This document shows positions 34,750 through 45,846 of a stretch of 64,000 nt of DNA, one piece after another. Under the pieces are notes generated by a model. That model made no database searches. It had not been told where the DNA came from and saw nothing but the letters and a program-made list of their open reading frames with translations. The translations under genes were made by a program, and so were the position numbers. The DNA lies in assembly GCA_961205875.1 (NCBI GenBank), contig OY540813.1:13239001-13303000 (forward strand). Direction: 5' to 3'. Numbering within the stretch: position 1 is the first letter of the stretch; each line of letters begins with the position of its first letter. Source of the DNA: Sialis fuliginosa (taxonomy: Eukaryota; Arthropoda; Insecta; Megaloptera; Sialidae).

Positions 34750-36040
34750 CCTGTAATTAATTACTGTTACTCTACACACGTGTATTTTATTTTATATTTT
34801 GTATTTGTATACGAGTTTGATGGATATGTTGAATTTTAATTTATTTTTGTTGTTGATTTTTATTTTATGTTTTTTTTTAGCTATAACATTCAAAAAAATG
34901 ATATGCTGTTTCAAGTATTTTATTACTAATTAATTTTTAAAAGCAATTATTAGCGTACATACATACACGTATAAATAAACATTATTAATGAAGCTGAATT
35001 AATCTTAATTAACAAATTGATACGTATATTTAAGTTATTCTAATATTTATAGTAGTAATTGCATACCTATGTACTTCTGATTTATATGAAAAGTATGTAG
35101 TCTTTTTATTTTCTTATATATATCCATGTACATATATAAATATGCATATAGTATAAAGAAGTATTATAAGGCCGATTATTTTCGAAATCCGGATTTTGAT
35201 AGAATTATCCATTTTCACCTACCCTGAATCCATTCTCACTATTTTCGCTATGATGTCTGTGTGTCTGTCTGTCTGTCTATCTGTTAGCGCTGTAATTCAA
35301 ATAAGACAAATCGTAGAAAGGTGAAATTTTATATTTAAGATTATTTTTTTCTGGGAAGAAAACCTCATATTTTTGAAAACGATCTTTCAACCGGATACGG
35401 TCGATTTTGGAATTTTTCGAATCATTTTGAAACAGTGTGTATTAGAGAGAAATGGTTAAGTTAAAAATTATAGGTAATATTATTATCTATATTTTAATAA
35501 TAATATTATAAATAAATAGGGTAATTGGTTAAAATATATAAACATGTTGTATTTTTATGCGTGTATCAAATAATTAATAACGTACAATATAGAAAATAAA
35601 TTAAAACAGAAGCTTCTTTATCGAACACACAATAATTTTAAATACATAAATTCTCACATAATCATTGAACATGTTGGATTCAATTCTCTAAATGTATTTA
35701 AATTACTCAAAATCCAAATTAAACAATAAATCCGTGAAAATAAATTACCAATCATTATTCATCACATAAAATAAATATTTTGTTGGAAAATATTTGTTTT
35801 TGTATTTTTCACATATTATGGCATATTCAATTAAAATATTCCATTGAACTTGACAATCGTTATTTTAAAATTGTTATTTTTCTATTCAAATAATTGAATA
35901 TATATAGCCTTTGTATGACCCTATTTTAAATATAGGTTCAGTATTCATCCATTTTACCAACAAAACAAAAATTTGATTTATTTTAAACCGCATTTTACCA
36001 CACAACTAATTAATACGAAAATAATTAAATACACAAAATA
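34750..36040. other. AT-rich stretch with a retroelement-like GTCTGTC fragment
   Basis: 35185-35450 contains GAAATCCGGATTTTGATAGA, a TGTCTGTCTGTCTGTCTATC tract at about 35255 and AAGGTGAAATTTTATA, typical of decayed arthropod retroelement tails. No coding part. The rest is featureless. Confidence 0.4.
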
Positions 36041-36049
36041 TCAATTAAA

Positions 36050-36420
36050 CGGTCTCTGCCAAACAACACAAATACATACACCAGGCGTCGGGGTCATACA
36101 ACAGTATATAGAATCGCGGCTACATGAGGGGGGTAGGGGGATTCTCTCGGGGGGCTTTCGTCGCGGCTCGAACATAACAACATTGTTCAGTTATTTACCA
36201 TCGAAGTCCGGTTTCGTCTGCAGCAATATCTACGGCACCCCCGGGACCCGACACTACCCCCTCCCTCTTCATGCTTACGGCCTTAATGCACTCCGCGTGT
36301 CCAGAAATGTGCTGAATTTATCGAGCCCCTCTGCCCCACTCCATCAACGATTATGGTCAGCGGCGCTCTATTCAACACAGCTTCGGGCGACTGGGGATCG
36401 AATAAACTTTAAACTACTGT
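36050..36420. promoter_or_regulatory. Strong GC/CpG island, function unknown
   Basis: This is the most GC-rich unique block in the window: CAGGCGTCGGGG, GAATCGCGGC, GAGGGGGGTAGGGGG, TTTCGTCGCGGCTCG, AAGTCCGGTTTCGTC, CCCCCGGGACCCGAC, TCAGCGGCGCTC and CTTCGGGCGACTGG. The plus strand is open for 177 codons (35973-36506). The frame has no ATG anywhere and no recognisable motif, so ordinary translation is not supported. There are no inverted ends or target duplications. A promoter/first exon, an enhancer, or an exon of a spliced gene are the main options. Confidence 0.45.
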
Positions 36421-36670
36421 TTATTTGCCATTCGTGGTTATGTCGCGTTCACTACGATGTTGTATTTGAATGTGATGAATTTATCAGTGTTAGGAGAATA
36501 TATTAGTATCGGTAATTGTTGAACAGTTTGTAAAGTTGTTAGAGACGAATTGCATTGTTTTGCCGTTTAGTTTATTTTTGCTTCCTCACAATATCGAAGT
36601 CTTGTATCTTTGTGATAGTTTTAGAATGAGATAAAAAAATTGTTCTTTCCGTTTCAGTCAAGACAAACAC

Positions 36671-37111
36671 GTTTCGTTCTGTGTCTGTCTGTCCCCTAAA
36701 TCCTTGTCACACGGATAACTCATGAACCACAGAACCGATATTAATGAAACTTGGTTGGATAGTTGGGTCTGGCTTGAGGACAGTCACATTTCAAAATCGT
36801 GTGTAAGGGGAAAGGGTGACATCCCAAAATATTTATTTTTCCAAGATATCTCAAGAACGACACATGTTACGTGAAAATTTTATAGAATCTTTTTTGTAGA
36901 GCATTCCTATAATTTATGTCTTTGTTGAAAAATATTCCCTCACAAAGATTTATCTCAATTTGCTTTAATAATTTTTTTTAATTGATATTTACTTTGACAT
37001 ATTAAAAGTTATTTTGACGTTTTAAATGTTATTTTAACGTTTGCATAAATTAAGATTTAGATTGAAATTATCAAAAATGAAATACGAAAAAATAATCAGG
37101 TTACCCTTCTT
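36671..37111 (+). repeat. Dispersed repeat family B, copy 2 (longer)
   Basis: Matches the minus strand of 2692-2932 at both ends: CTGTGTCTGTCTGTC...AATCCTTGTC, ATATTAATGAAACTTGGTTG, TTTACTTTGACATATTAAAA and ACGAAAAAATAATCAGG. It keeps a middle block (GGGTGACATCCCAAAATA, CTCAAGAACGACAC, CTCACAAAGATTTATC) lost from the other copy. The style is that of a non-LTR retroelement 3' region. Confidence 0.7.
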
Positions 37112-37114
37112 ACA

Positions 37115-38970
37115 TTAGCTTAGATTTATTGAATCATGTGTTAAGTTTAAATTATTATTTGAATTATAGAAGTAGTATAATATTAACTAATTATTGTTCT
37201 TCGTATAAATTAGTTTATATGAACTTTTTATTTTATAAGTAAAGTTGCACATTCAAGTAGCATACGATTTAAAAAAATGTATTCGTGTGTCTAATGGTAA
37301 GACTGTTAATCAATGGTATTTATAAACTATTTTAAATAACCCTATATAAAAATATAGTAGCACATAATTTAATTAAATAACAAAATGAAATGCATGGAAA
37401 AATGTAAAGATTTTATATTAATTAAGTCTGAGATACTATAAACTTTCAAATCTTACAAAGATCTGTTCATACCATAAAACACTTTTATCTTCCTATTATT
37501 TTTAAGGGTCGGCGAAAATGGTATTATTTGGTCAACGAATCAGGAACCCCTATTCGAGATACAGTCGTCAAAATATATATATTATATTTTATGTCTAAAA
37601 ACGTAGGCAATAATTGATTCGGTCACCCATAAGTTTTCCCTTTTTCCATATCTGTTTTCAAAACGGATTGGTAAAACCCAGCGGTGTTACAACTTTATGA
37701 CAAATATTCGGATTTACGAGGATTGTGAATCCTTAACGAATTATCATCTTGTTTTCAGACATCGTACTTTCATAATTCACATTTGTATTTTCTTCATATC
37801 GATATTTCTGTATATATTTGAGGAAAACAATATGTGTTACAATTTTTTATAAATGCAGAAGTAAATAATTATCATAAAGTAAAAATGCAAAACAGTCAAA
37901 TCAATTGATAAATATATGCAATTATTACAGTTTTTATCTAGCTTTTTGCTTATTCTATTTTACTTCCCCCCCCCTCCTATTTTAAACTCCTTTAACAGTA
38001 CAACATTTAGCGAGTATTACTCAACCGATTTTAACCATTAGTGCAATGTGGTCAAATACCCGTGCACTATGTACGTTACATCAGGAATGAAAATTTCGAC
38101 AAAGTGCGAATCGTTGTTTTCTTTTTTCCATAGATAACTTGAAATGTAATTTTTTATATATATACCTAAGTGCCTATCTAATTTTTAACAGAACACCAGC
38201 TGCGCCAAATGGAAAGACAATTGCTTCCTCGCTAAGTCCAAAAAATAAGAGCAGCTATATGATCATTTCTAAAAATTAGACTCCTATTTAGACATTTCCA
38301 TTTTAGGTTAAAACAAACAGTTTTTGTTCCATTTCTATCTGTCTCATTTTCTCTAATCTATCTACCTCCTTTTGTATATATATAGATATTATAAATTGAA
38401 TTGTAAACAAATTAAATATATTAAAAGTAAAGAGTATACAAATTATTAAATCGTTGTATCTACTGTTTTTATTTTTTTTATTTTACATTCCCGTATCTAA
38501 CGCACGTGTACGCAGGCGGCTGTACTAGTATGACCACTGCACTGGATAAGAAATTTTATACATTTTATGTGTTTCTAGAGATTTGGCCACAAGATCCATT
38601 GCCCTTTTGTTTAGAGTCCATAAAAATAAATGGAAAATACACACGGATTTATGGGGGTTTTCAATGTAACTGACATTTATACGTAATAAGAAAGTAGAAT
38701 ATAGATCCCGCAGTCGTATATTTTGTTAAATTTATACAGAAATTGAAATCAGAAATAATATTATGTAAACCCGTCAAAAATGACAGAAACACAATACTTA
38801 ATTCTGCAGTTTGATTTATTGTAAACATACATCGAAAGCGACAATCATTTTTCATGTACTGTTTATCGGGAAATCTCTTATATAGGAACTTGATTATTAA
38901 AATACTAGTTGATAGTGTTCCATTTAACCGGAAAATTAAAAATATAAATTCTCACTGCACAGCAATTTGA
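37115..38970. other. AT-rich stretch with retroelement-tail-like lines
   Basis: 37970-38120 contains CTTCCCCCCCCCTCC, then TACTCAACCGATTTTAACCA and ATGAAAATTTCGACAAAG, similar in wording to arthropod LINE tails. No gene was recognised. 38510-38540 is a short CpG patch (CGTGTACGCAGGCGGC). Confidence 0.4.
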
Positions 38971-38974
38971 ACGA

Positions 38975-39180
38975 TAGCGTAGTTCTTAAACTAGGGTCCG
39001 TTGAGCTTTTGTTGAGGGTCCGTGAAACATGTTTGGCATAAATTAAAGTACTTTTACATTTCTATTAACCAGTGATTAATTAGTATTTAACGACCTTTGT
39101 TTTTCTATCCGGGAGAGGGGGTCCCTTAAAAATAATTGTTCAAAAGGAGGTCCCTAACCATATAAGTTTAAGAACCGCTG
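38975..39180. mobile_element. hAT-like MITE (206 bp)
   Basis: The left end is TAGCGTAGTTCTTAAACTAG and the right end reads inversely as CAGCGGTTCTTAAACTTAT. Subterminal GGGTCCGTTGAG and GGGAGAGGGGGTCCC lie inside. CAGYGGTTCTTAAACT ends are typical of short hAT elements. An 8-bp target duplication is not evident, so the insertion is probably old. Flanking sequence resembles a LINE tail that the element may have split. Confidence 0.65.
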
Positions 39181-39214
39181 CTTTAGAGCACTTAACGAGA
39201 TTCCAAGGAACAAA

Positions 39215-39290
39215 TTGGTGCAGGTTTAAACAAAATCGGTCCAGTAGTTTTCGAGATTACTTCGGTCTAATACACACATACAATGTACGA
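39215..39290 (+). repeat. Non-LTR retroelement 3' tail relic
   Basis: AACAAAATCGGTCCAGTAGT, TTTCGAGATTACTTCGGT and ACACACATACAATG follow the same line as 8398-8475. This suggests a second decayed member of an RTE-like family. Confidence 0.5.
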
Positions 39291-39589
39291 TAATAATTTT
39301 TTTTAAGTAATAAGTACATTTTACACGTTCTTTATAAAAATTATAAAGTTGTAATAGTGATTTTTGCCTCCAATCGACTAATTTTGTGAATTTAAAATTA
39401 CCAAAATCAAGTGTAAATAAAAAGTCCTAGTATGTTTGAACTTTATGTCAGTTGAGTTTAAAAAGTACATGCACTAAGCACAAAAGAAATAATAAATCAG
39501 AATTGGCAGAAAATGTAGAATATGTAAATGTAAATCAATCATAAATACCATTATACACAAATGGTACATTAGTATATTTAATACCATTC

Positions 39590-39760
39590 ACTATGAAGTT
39601 CAACTTGAATGGATCAGTCTTGACATAGGTAGTTCTGATAGCCTGCCGAACAGGTGGTTGGACGGTCTATATATAACCCAGTTCTCGCTGCTTCCATTCA
39701 AGTTTATATTCTGATTTATATCCCGACCGTGGTGTTGCCGTAACATTTACTTTTCCCGAT
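39590..39760 (+). promoter_or_regulatory. TATA-containing, LTR-like or promoter-like segment
   Basis: GGTCTATATATAACCCAGTT (TATA box at 39668-39676) is followed by CTCGCTGCTTCC, and later by CCCGACCGTGGTGTTGCCGT. AACTTGAATGGA and TCCATTCAAGTT bracket the block as a 12-bp inverted pair. It resembles the U3/R part of an insect LTR retrotransposon, possibly a solo LTR, but exact TG...CA borders were not found. The minus strand has a 27-codon ATG frame that I do not call. Confidence 0.3.
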
Positions 39761-39769
39761 TTTCAATAG

Positions 39770-40465
39770 CGTTTTGATGTTCTGATAACAGTTGCGTCAG
39801 CGCTTCATATATAACAAAGAAGTTTATTGATTTTGGCAAAATACTTTAAATTTAGTCAGTTATGTTCAGTAGGTTTTTGTACGCAAGCATAATTGATGTT
39901 TTTTTAATATGATCTATATATATTTGTGAAAACAAAGTTCGTATTACTTCTCATTACGCCCAGAAGCCAAAAAGAGTATCTGGATGTGCTAGAAATTCGC
40001 CTTTTTTCACAAATATTAGAATTAGTATCGACCAAGCATCGGTAAGATACACACATAATTTTGTGTGTACATCTATGGCACAATACCTAACCTAACCTGC
40101 TTTTACAACAAAAATTTCCAAATAAAAACGCTGCAATTGAACGTGAATTGAGATCTCTATACGTATTCTCTACATTTGGCAGAGCCCCAAAACTTTTTAT
40201 TTTTACCGCTTGGTGACGCTAAGAGTATTGTTATGCTATTGAATGTGAGTGGAAATCATGTGTGTACGTTAACTTTATTTTACCTGCCTAAACGGCAACA
40301 TACACACATCATTTTTTTTCAACATCTATGGCACAGTACTTTTCGAATGATATAAGTTTCATTCACCTTCTTTTATATTATAAATACTATAAAAACGTAC
40401 AATTTTCGATATTCACGTATTAGTTAAGTATAATAATTAATTTATGTAAAAATCATAATAAATAT
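39770..40465. other. AT-rich stretch with a repeated CATCTATGGCACA line
   Basis: ACATCTATGGCACAATAC (about 40069) recurs as ACATCTATGGCACAGTAC (about 40321), both preceded by ACACACAT lines. A short CCTAACCTAACCT lies at about 40086. No gene. Confidence 0.4.
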
Positions 40466-40470
40466 ACTAT

Positions 40471-40778
40471 TCATACTAATATTATAAATTCAAAAGTGTA
40501 TCTGTTTCTCTGTCTGTTACCATTTCACGACTTAACCGCTAAACCGATCTTGATGAAATTTGGCAGGAAGATAGCTTGCATCTTATAGATGAACACAGGC
40601 TATTTCGTATCCCGAAAAAATGAGTGTGTGGCATTTGTACGTGCGATAGGTTACATTTTTGGCGTAGACATCTAGCGTACAAATACGAAACTAAAAATTT
40701 GTTTTATCGACTATTATAACAGAAATCTGTATTACCTAACCTGTATTCCACACGAACGAAGTCGCGGGTTACAGCTAG
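40471..40778 (+). mobile_element. Short non-autonomous Helitron-like element (308 bp)
   Basis: The 5' end is TCATACTAATATTATAAATT and the 3' end is ACGAAGTCGCGGGTTACAG-CTAG followed by T. Inside are CTGTTTCTCTGTCTGTTACC, CTAAACCGATCTTGATGAAA and TTTGGCAGGAAGATAG. 5' TC, 3' CTAG, a (decayed) CG-rich hairpin before the end, no TIRs and no target duplication match Helitrons. Elements with this exact layout are very common in Lepidoptera and some other insects. No Rep/helicase coding sequence. Confidence 0.7.
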
Positions 40779-40784
40779 TATTAT

Positions 40785-42555
40785 TAATATTAATTATTAT
40801 TCTTGCTTATCAACGAATATTTATCAGGATAATTATCTTTCCGTACGGTGGATACAATTTTAGAATTAGTCTATAAATATATTAAATATAGTATATCTAA
40901 TTTACTTACACTTCGATTCAATTAACTTTATAAATTTCGGTCATACCTGTAACAAAGAATACGTATTAGATAAAATTAAAAAGAATGTTATAAATATAGT
41001 ATCAAGACAAAAAGGAAGTGAAATTTTATAGTAAGAACAAACAATTGTTAATTCTCCTCCATTATGAATTTTTGTTCTTTTATTTTATGTCATCCTCAAT
41101 TAAGACAAGAATGAAAATTTCACCAAATTACAATTGGCGTTCATGTTCAATATTGTCTTTTTTGCATTTTATAATTGAAAAACTTGCTAACATTTCTCGG
41201 TCGGAAACTTTTTTGTTGGTACGGAAATAAATTTGTGAATTTACCTAAAGTTGGAAGTAATTTTAAAATATGCAAAGAAATTAATTGATATTTTTTTCGT
41301 GAAAATTATAACGGATAAAAGAGATAGAAAACAAAAATTATCACAAAATTTAAAAGTTTATCTAGGGGTGAAAAAATGAGTATTATGAGGATTAAAAACT
41401 GATATGAGTATTAAAAAAATGTCTTTAGAAACTGAAAGAGGGCGCAAAATAAGGGCTGCAAAATTTTCAAAAGAGGTCTTCAAAAATAGCAGGGGGGCGC
41501 AAATTTACGCCACTGCAATCGGTTAACCAACCAGAGATGGTAAAACAAGAATACATATTCTTTAAACCGGTTAAATTTTAAAGAATAATTTAATCCAAGT
41601 TCTCACTATAGTACTGTTATTTCAAACCCAGTTAAAATAATTATATTACTCGTAAATCTGCCTCAAATATGATGAAGGTAGATGTCACAAGAATAGAAGT
41701 GACAGTTACATTAACTTTTCTGTCACAATTTTATTGAAATAGTAGTTCACAATGGTAAGGCTAAAATTATCATATTATAATACTCACCAAATTATATTTA
41801 AGACGAAATCATACAGTAACATCGCAAATGAAATAAAAATGTTTAGAATTCTTTCATTGTTTTAGCAAAATAACTATCAAAAAGAATCAGACTACTTTGA
41901 AAAAATAATAACGAAATGAAGAAAATTAGATTAAGCTCCTAAAATACGTGGAATATTAAAGAAAATTATATCATTATACTTCTCTCTCTTTCCCATCCAA
42001 AAAATAATGGAATCTCAATTAACCAAATACAACGGAGATTCAGTTATGTAAAAAGTGACGCTATCGAAAGCTATACTACAGAAGAAAATCTCACCGTTTC
42101 ATAAAAGCGTTCTTATGGAAAATCAAAGAGAAACGTGTATCTAAATGAGATGTCACCTTCAATAAAAAAAACCAGTAATTGAAAAACTGGTATCAATATG
42201 TAAGAGGCGGGTGGAAAAGTAATCAAATAACATTTTCCTGTCGAATGAAAAACTATGTCTCTTGTGTACAAATCGCAATGCGTACTGACAGGGATGTAAA
42301 ATAAATAAAATGAACACATTTGTATTTACTTTACGTAAATATAAATTGAAGGATAAAATAAGTACCTATCTCTCTTTTACTTTTCAGAATATCACTCTCG
42401 GATAAAATCATTAAAGCATCAATACAAATACGAAAATTATTCGTACATATATTTTTTCCTATACAAAAACTTATAGACTCCATATATTGTATAATATCGT
42501 CATATCGGTATACAATAGTGGTTAATTTTTCTAATGAACTAATCCAAACATATAT
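40785..42555. other. AT-rich stretch with one hAT-like end
   Basis: 41493-41515 (GGGGGGCGCAAATTTACGCC then ACTG) looks like a lone hAT right end. No left partner was found. Short frames in 41.0-42.6 kb have no recognisable motifs. Confidence 0.4.
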
Positions 42556-42560
42556 GAATG

Positions 42561-42705
42561 TTAGGTATTGGCACAAGTTATGGCCGCTATAAGAGCAAGG
42601 TTTACTGTTTTTGTGATTGACGGGCTTCTTTTTAGTAATTCTCGTGAACTCATATTACTAATAAAACAAGTAACTTACATCATAGCTTACATCATTAACT
42701 TAAGA
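42561..42705 (+). mobile_element. TIR family C, copy 3 (5' part only)
   Basis: TTAGGTATTGGCACAAGTTA, TGGCCGCTATAAGAGCAAGG, TTGACGGGCTTCTTTT and TTCTCGTGAACTCATATTAC match the start of copies 2 and 5. The rest is lost. Confidence 0.8.
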
Positions 42706-42709
42706 TAAT

Positions 42710-43478
42710 AATAATTGCTTAATTATAAGTATTATTTTTTTTCTAAATTAACATTTATACATAAAAATAATAAATCTTATATATCAAATAAATTAATAAT
42801 TCACATCCATATCCAAATCCGTATCCTCAAAAATAGCATCACAATTATCCGCATCCCCTACCTTTTCCATACCTCATACCGCTAAAACGACATCCGATGC
42901 ATCCCTAATCATAAGCAAAGTGATTTGACTATTGTAAACATCATTCTTGTTTGAGATATGAGACAATGCATTAGAACATTTTACAGTACACTGGTCATGT
43001 AATAAAAATATCTCGTAACGGGCCATGTATTCTGATTGGCTGCGCTTTGACTAAATAGTGTACAGGGGTAGAGACACTCGGCGTCCCCTAAAAACGTAGG
43101 AGGTTTTGATGAAATATTGCAAATTAAAAACAAATTATGTCTTTCATTTCAAAAACGACCGTTTTTAAAATATACAGGTTCCGTAGAATTTATAGAAGCT
43201 GTTTGGCAAATGTTTTGAGTAATTGTATTATAGGGAGAGCATGTCGTTTATTTCATAAATTCATTTAATTTTGAAATATGTTATAATTTATACGGCTGTC
43301 TGGAGAAAATTATATTTTTGTACTTATATTATGAATAAGGATTTACATAAAGTTATATATATGTATGCAAACTGCCGTATTTTGTGTAAATTTTCTTCAC
43401 TTAATTTTTAGCACAATAAAATTTTCTCACAACATATAGATATTTATACAAAACTAAAATCTATGTAAATTAAAGGGT
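42710..43478. other. AT-rich stretch, nothing firm
   Basis: 43010-43095 is less AT-rich (CTCGTAACGGGCCATGTATT, GATTGGCTGCGC, GACACTCGGCGTCCCC) but unidentified. ATCCGCATCC-type words at 42805-42900 repeat loosely. No gene. Confidence 0.4.
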
Positions 43479-43488
43479 GGCATTTGAT

Positions 43489-43669
43489 CAGGGCCGTAAC
43501 TATCACCGGAGTAGCCAGGGTGGTACCCCGGGCCCCCGAACAAGGAAGGTATGTTTTCATGAAATCAGATTTTAAAAGTTTTGAGTTAAAAAAAAACCCA
43601 AAAAATTATATTTTTAAAACATTTATGCCCAGTATTATAAAGAATTTTCCCTCTCTAGTTACGGCCCTG
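43489..43669. mobile_element. hAT MITE (181 bp) with 8-bp target duplication
   Basis: Perfect 14-bp terminal inverted repeats, CAGGGCCGTAACTA...TAGTTACGGCCCTG. The flanks are CATTTGAT (43481-43488) and CATCTGAT (43670-43677), an 8-bp duplication with one later substitution. This is the hAT signature. Subterminal GTACCCCGGGCCCCCG is typical of the family. An overlapping 71-codon frame is part of the element and not a gene. Confidence 0.92.
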
Positions 43670-43826
43670 CATCTGATAAATTTATATCGGTGGTTTTAAG
43701 TCGTTCTAGCAAAATAATATACAATGAAACTCCTAACCTCTGACTTAAACGATGAAATCATTTACGTAATTTTTTTAAATGATTTTTGCCGCGTAAAAAA
43801 ACTACACGCGAGCTTTATATATTATA

Positions 43827-44716
43827 CAGTGTATTCCAAGTTGATTAAGACATAGGAAATTTAACATGGAGGCAATTAGAAGTGTTGTAGTAACCTTTGG
43901 TCAAATTTAACGATGTATCATTGGTGCATTTTGAAATGCCACCACAAAATTTAATAAAATTGTAATTAGTATTTTGTTTTCAAATTTATATCTGCCAAAA
44001 AATATTATTATAATTTTATATAGGATGCTTTAATTAATGAAATTAAAGTTGAGAACAAAATACTGTTGATTAATTTAAAATTTATTAGTTAGTTTCGAGG
44101 AGGCATTTCAAAATGCACCAATGACACATCGTTAAATTTGACCAAAGGTTACTACAACATTTCTAATTGTCCCCATGTTAAATTTCCTATGTCTTAGGCG
44201 GCTATTACACTATCAAAGAAATGTGATAAAATTTCTTTGATCAAAGAAATATGACAGTGTAATAAGTCAACTTTTATAATATTTACCTTCATAATATTTC
44301 TATGATCATAGTTAATGACAGTCTCTTATATTTGATCAAAGTTTTTTGACAGATAAATCAAAAAGGCGACTGCCAAGTTATCACTGACAGTTACAGTTTA
44401 TATATTAATATCAACATAATCCAGTATTATATGATAATCTTCTTATTGATTATAAAAACTGCAATACACAGTTGTAAATTCAAACCTCGATCGCGTCAAC
44501 TAACGAACATCCACACATTGATTATATATCAAAATGCACCAAAAAGAAGAAAATATCCCTAGATAATACTAAGAAAATATTATCAAATATTTTATGTAGT
44601 GTAATAGAACAAAATCTCGTATTTTATCAAAGAAATATGATCAAATCTTTGTCAAAGATGTTTGACATATTTATTTTATAGTGTAATAGCCGCCTTAATC
44701 AACTTAGAATACACTG
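43827..44716. mobile_element. Outer long-TIR MITE split by a nested insertion
   Basis: Arms of about 120 bp are inverted. CAGTGTATTCCAAGTTGATT... at the left pairs with ...CTTAGAATACACTG at the right. Long matches lie inside, such as TAACCTTTGGTCAAATTTAA and CATTGGTGCATTTTGAAATG. TA flanks both ends (43825-43826, 44717-44718). The right arm is interrupted between ...CCTATGTCTTA and TTAATCAACTT by the 498-bp element at 44197-44694. Without it the element is 389 bp. CAGT ends and TA duplication suggest the pogo/Tc1 group. Confidence 0.88.
44197..44694. mobile_element. PIF/Harbinger-like MITE (498 bp) nested in another MITE
   Basis: Perfect 17-bp TIRs GGCGGCTATTACACTAT...ATAGTGTAATAGCCGCC with a TTA duplication on each side (44194-44196, 44695-44697). 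A 3-bp TWA duplication is the PIF/Harbinger mark. Inside are several copies of ATCAAAGAAATATGA-type words near both ends, probably subterminal binding repeats. There is no transposase. The intact left arm of the host element shows the pre-insertion sequence GTCTTAATCAAC, which confirms the event. Confidence 0.92.
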
Positions 44717-44841
44717 TATACTACTGTATAGTAACTAAAGCTGTAAGTTTAGAGAAGTTTTAATAGATTCGTATCCGCAATTCCTTATTAGATTACAAAC
44801 TGAATTTCTCCCTCCCCATCTGGCCACCATGCACCTATATT

Positions 44842-44874
44842 TACACACACACATACATACATACATACATACAC
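44842..44874 (+). repeat. (CA)n/(CATA)n microsatellite
   Basis: ACACACACACATACATACAT and further CATA units. Confidence 0.9.
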
Positions 44875-44919
44875 AAAACACAAACCTAACACGCACATAA
44901 TTCTAATAGGTTGTTATTG

Positions 44920-45120
44920 TTGACGTTAGACAAAACATTGTTGTAGCGCGTCCGCGTTGTGCCTTGGCTCAGATAAGCACGTAGAACACAAATATTAGAG
45001 GTGCTGGGATTAAAAACACACTGTGAGTAATAAGTACGGTTAAAACAAACACAACGCACGTGCAAGGCGCGATAATGCACGTGTTTCGTGGCCATTGGTA
45101 ATCAAGAACCTACAACTTCT
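44920..45120. promoter_or_regulatory. CpG-bearing island, candidate regulatory element
   Basis: Contains TGTAGCGCGTCCGCGTTGTG, CTTGGCTCAGATAAGCACG (GATA), CAACGCACGTGCAAGGCGCG (E-box CACGTG) and AATGCACGTGTTTCGTGG (second CACGTG), followed by GGCCATTGG. Two CACGTG E-boxes and a CCAAT-type site in 150 bp suggest a regulatory element. No repeat family fits. Confidence 0.35.
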
Positions 45121-45337
45121 TCTCGCGTTACAAATTGTGATCGTTATTATTTGTTTTATGGTGTTGCTAACATGAAATTTATGTCGGTTATATTTCTCTG
45201 TGGGTGCTGTCTGGATGTATGTATTCTATTTGTATGTTTTTTAGAGTGTTAAATTAATATTAAACGGTGTTTGCAAATTGTAATGCAAGGTCACCGTTTT
45301 ACAGGTTTATGTGGAAGCATATTATCAATATTATTAA

Positions 45338-45846
45338 CTAGCTGTGCCCGCGGTTTCGTTCGCGTGGACGATGGAATTATTGTTTAGGATTTTTACATAA
45401 ATGATGTATAAACATCTTAAAAATAATATTCAAAAAAGATTATAAGCGAAAAAAAAGTGTCTCTGAACGAACGAAACAACCTATATATGGTGAAAGTGAT
45501 GATGAGTAAATGGTAATGTAAAGGGGAATCGTAATTCAGTCTCAAATCAAAACAGAAGCAAAATAAGCAACCGAAAACCACCAAACCAACATAGTCTCGA
45601 AAAAAAGTCGGAAATAACGTCGGCGTTTTCAACTCATTTTTATCGAAACCATGTTTTTAAAAACTGCGGAAAACGTATCTTGGCCATTTTCCATCCCATC
45701 GACTTGAAATTTTAACTGTATCTTTTTAGATAGATTTTACATCGAAGTCACACGATTTTTATGATTGGTTAACAATTACAGTTTTTATAAACAATTTAAG
45801 GTCGTTTTTTCGACAAAAACGCGATTTTTTGTTCAAAATGATACAA
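45338..45846 (-). mobile_element. Helitron-like element, copy with intact 3' end
   Basis: On the minus strand the sequence ends CGCGAACGAAACCGCGGGCA-CAG-CTAG followed by T. CGCG...CGCG forms a stem-loop just before CTAG, as in Helitrons. 45409-45846 is homologous to 1-352 (inverted, ~45 kb apart). The element continues beyond 45846, perhaps to about 46.1 kb, but its 5' TC end could not be fixed. A 71-codon minus frame (45417-45632) belongs to the repeat. Confidence 0.7.

Noticed and set aside
35973-36506. 177-codon plus-strand open frame
   Set aside because: It contains no methionine and no known motif. Reported as a GC/CpG island instead of a gene.
40086-40099. CCTAACCTAACCT (and GGTTAGGTTAGG-like word near 48485) as insect telomeric repeats
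   Set aside because: Only two to three units each; too short to indicate interstitial telomere.
43484-43699. 71-codon open frame
   Set aside because: It lies across a hAT MITE with clear TIRs and target duplication.
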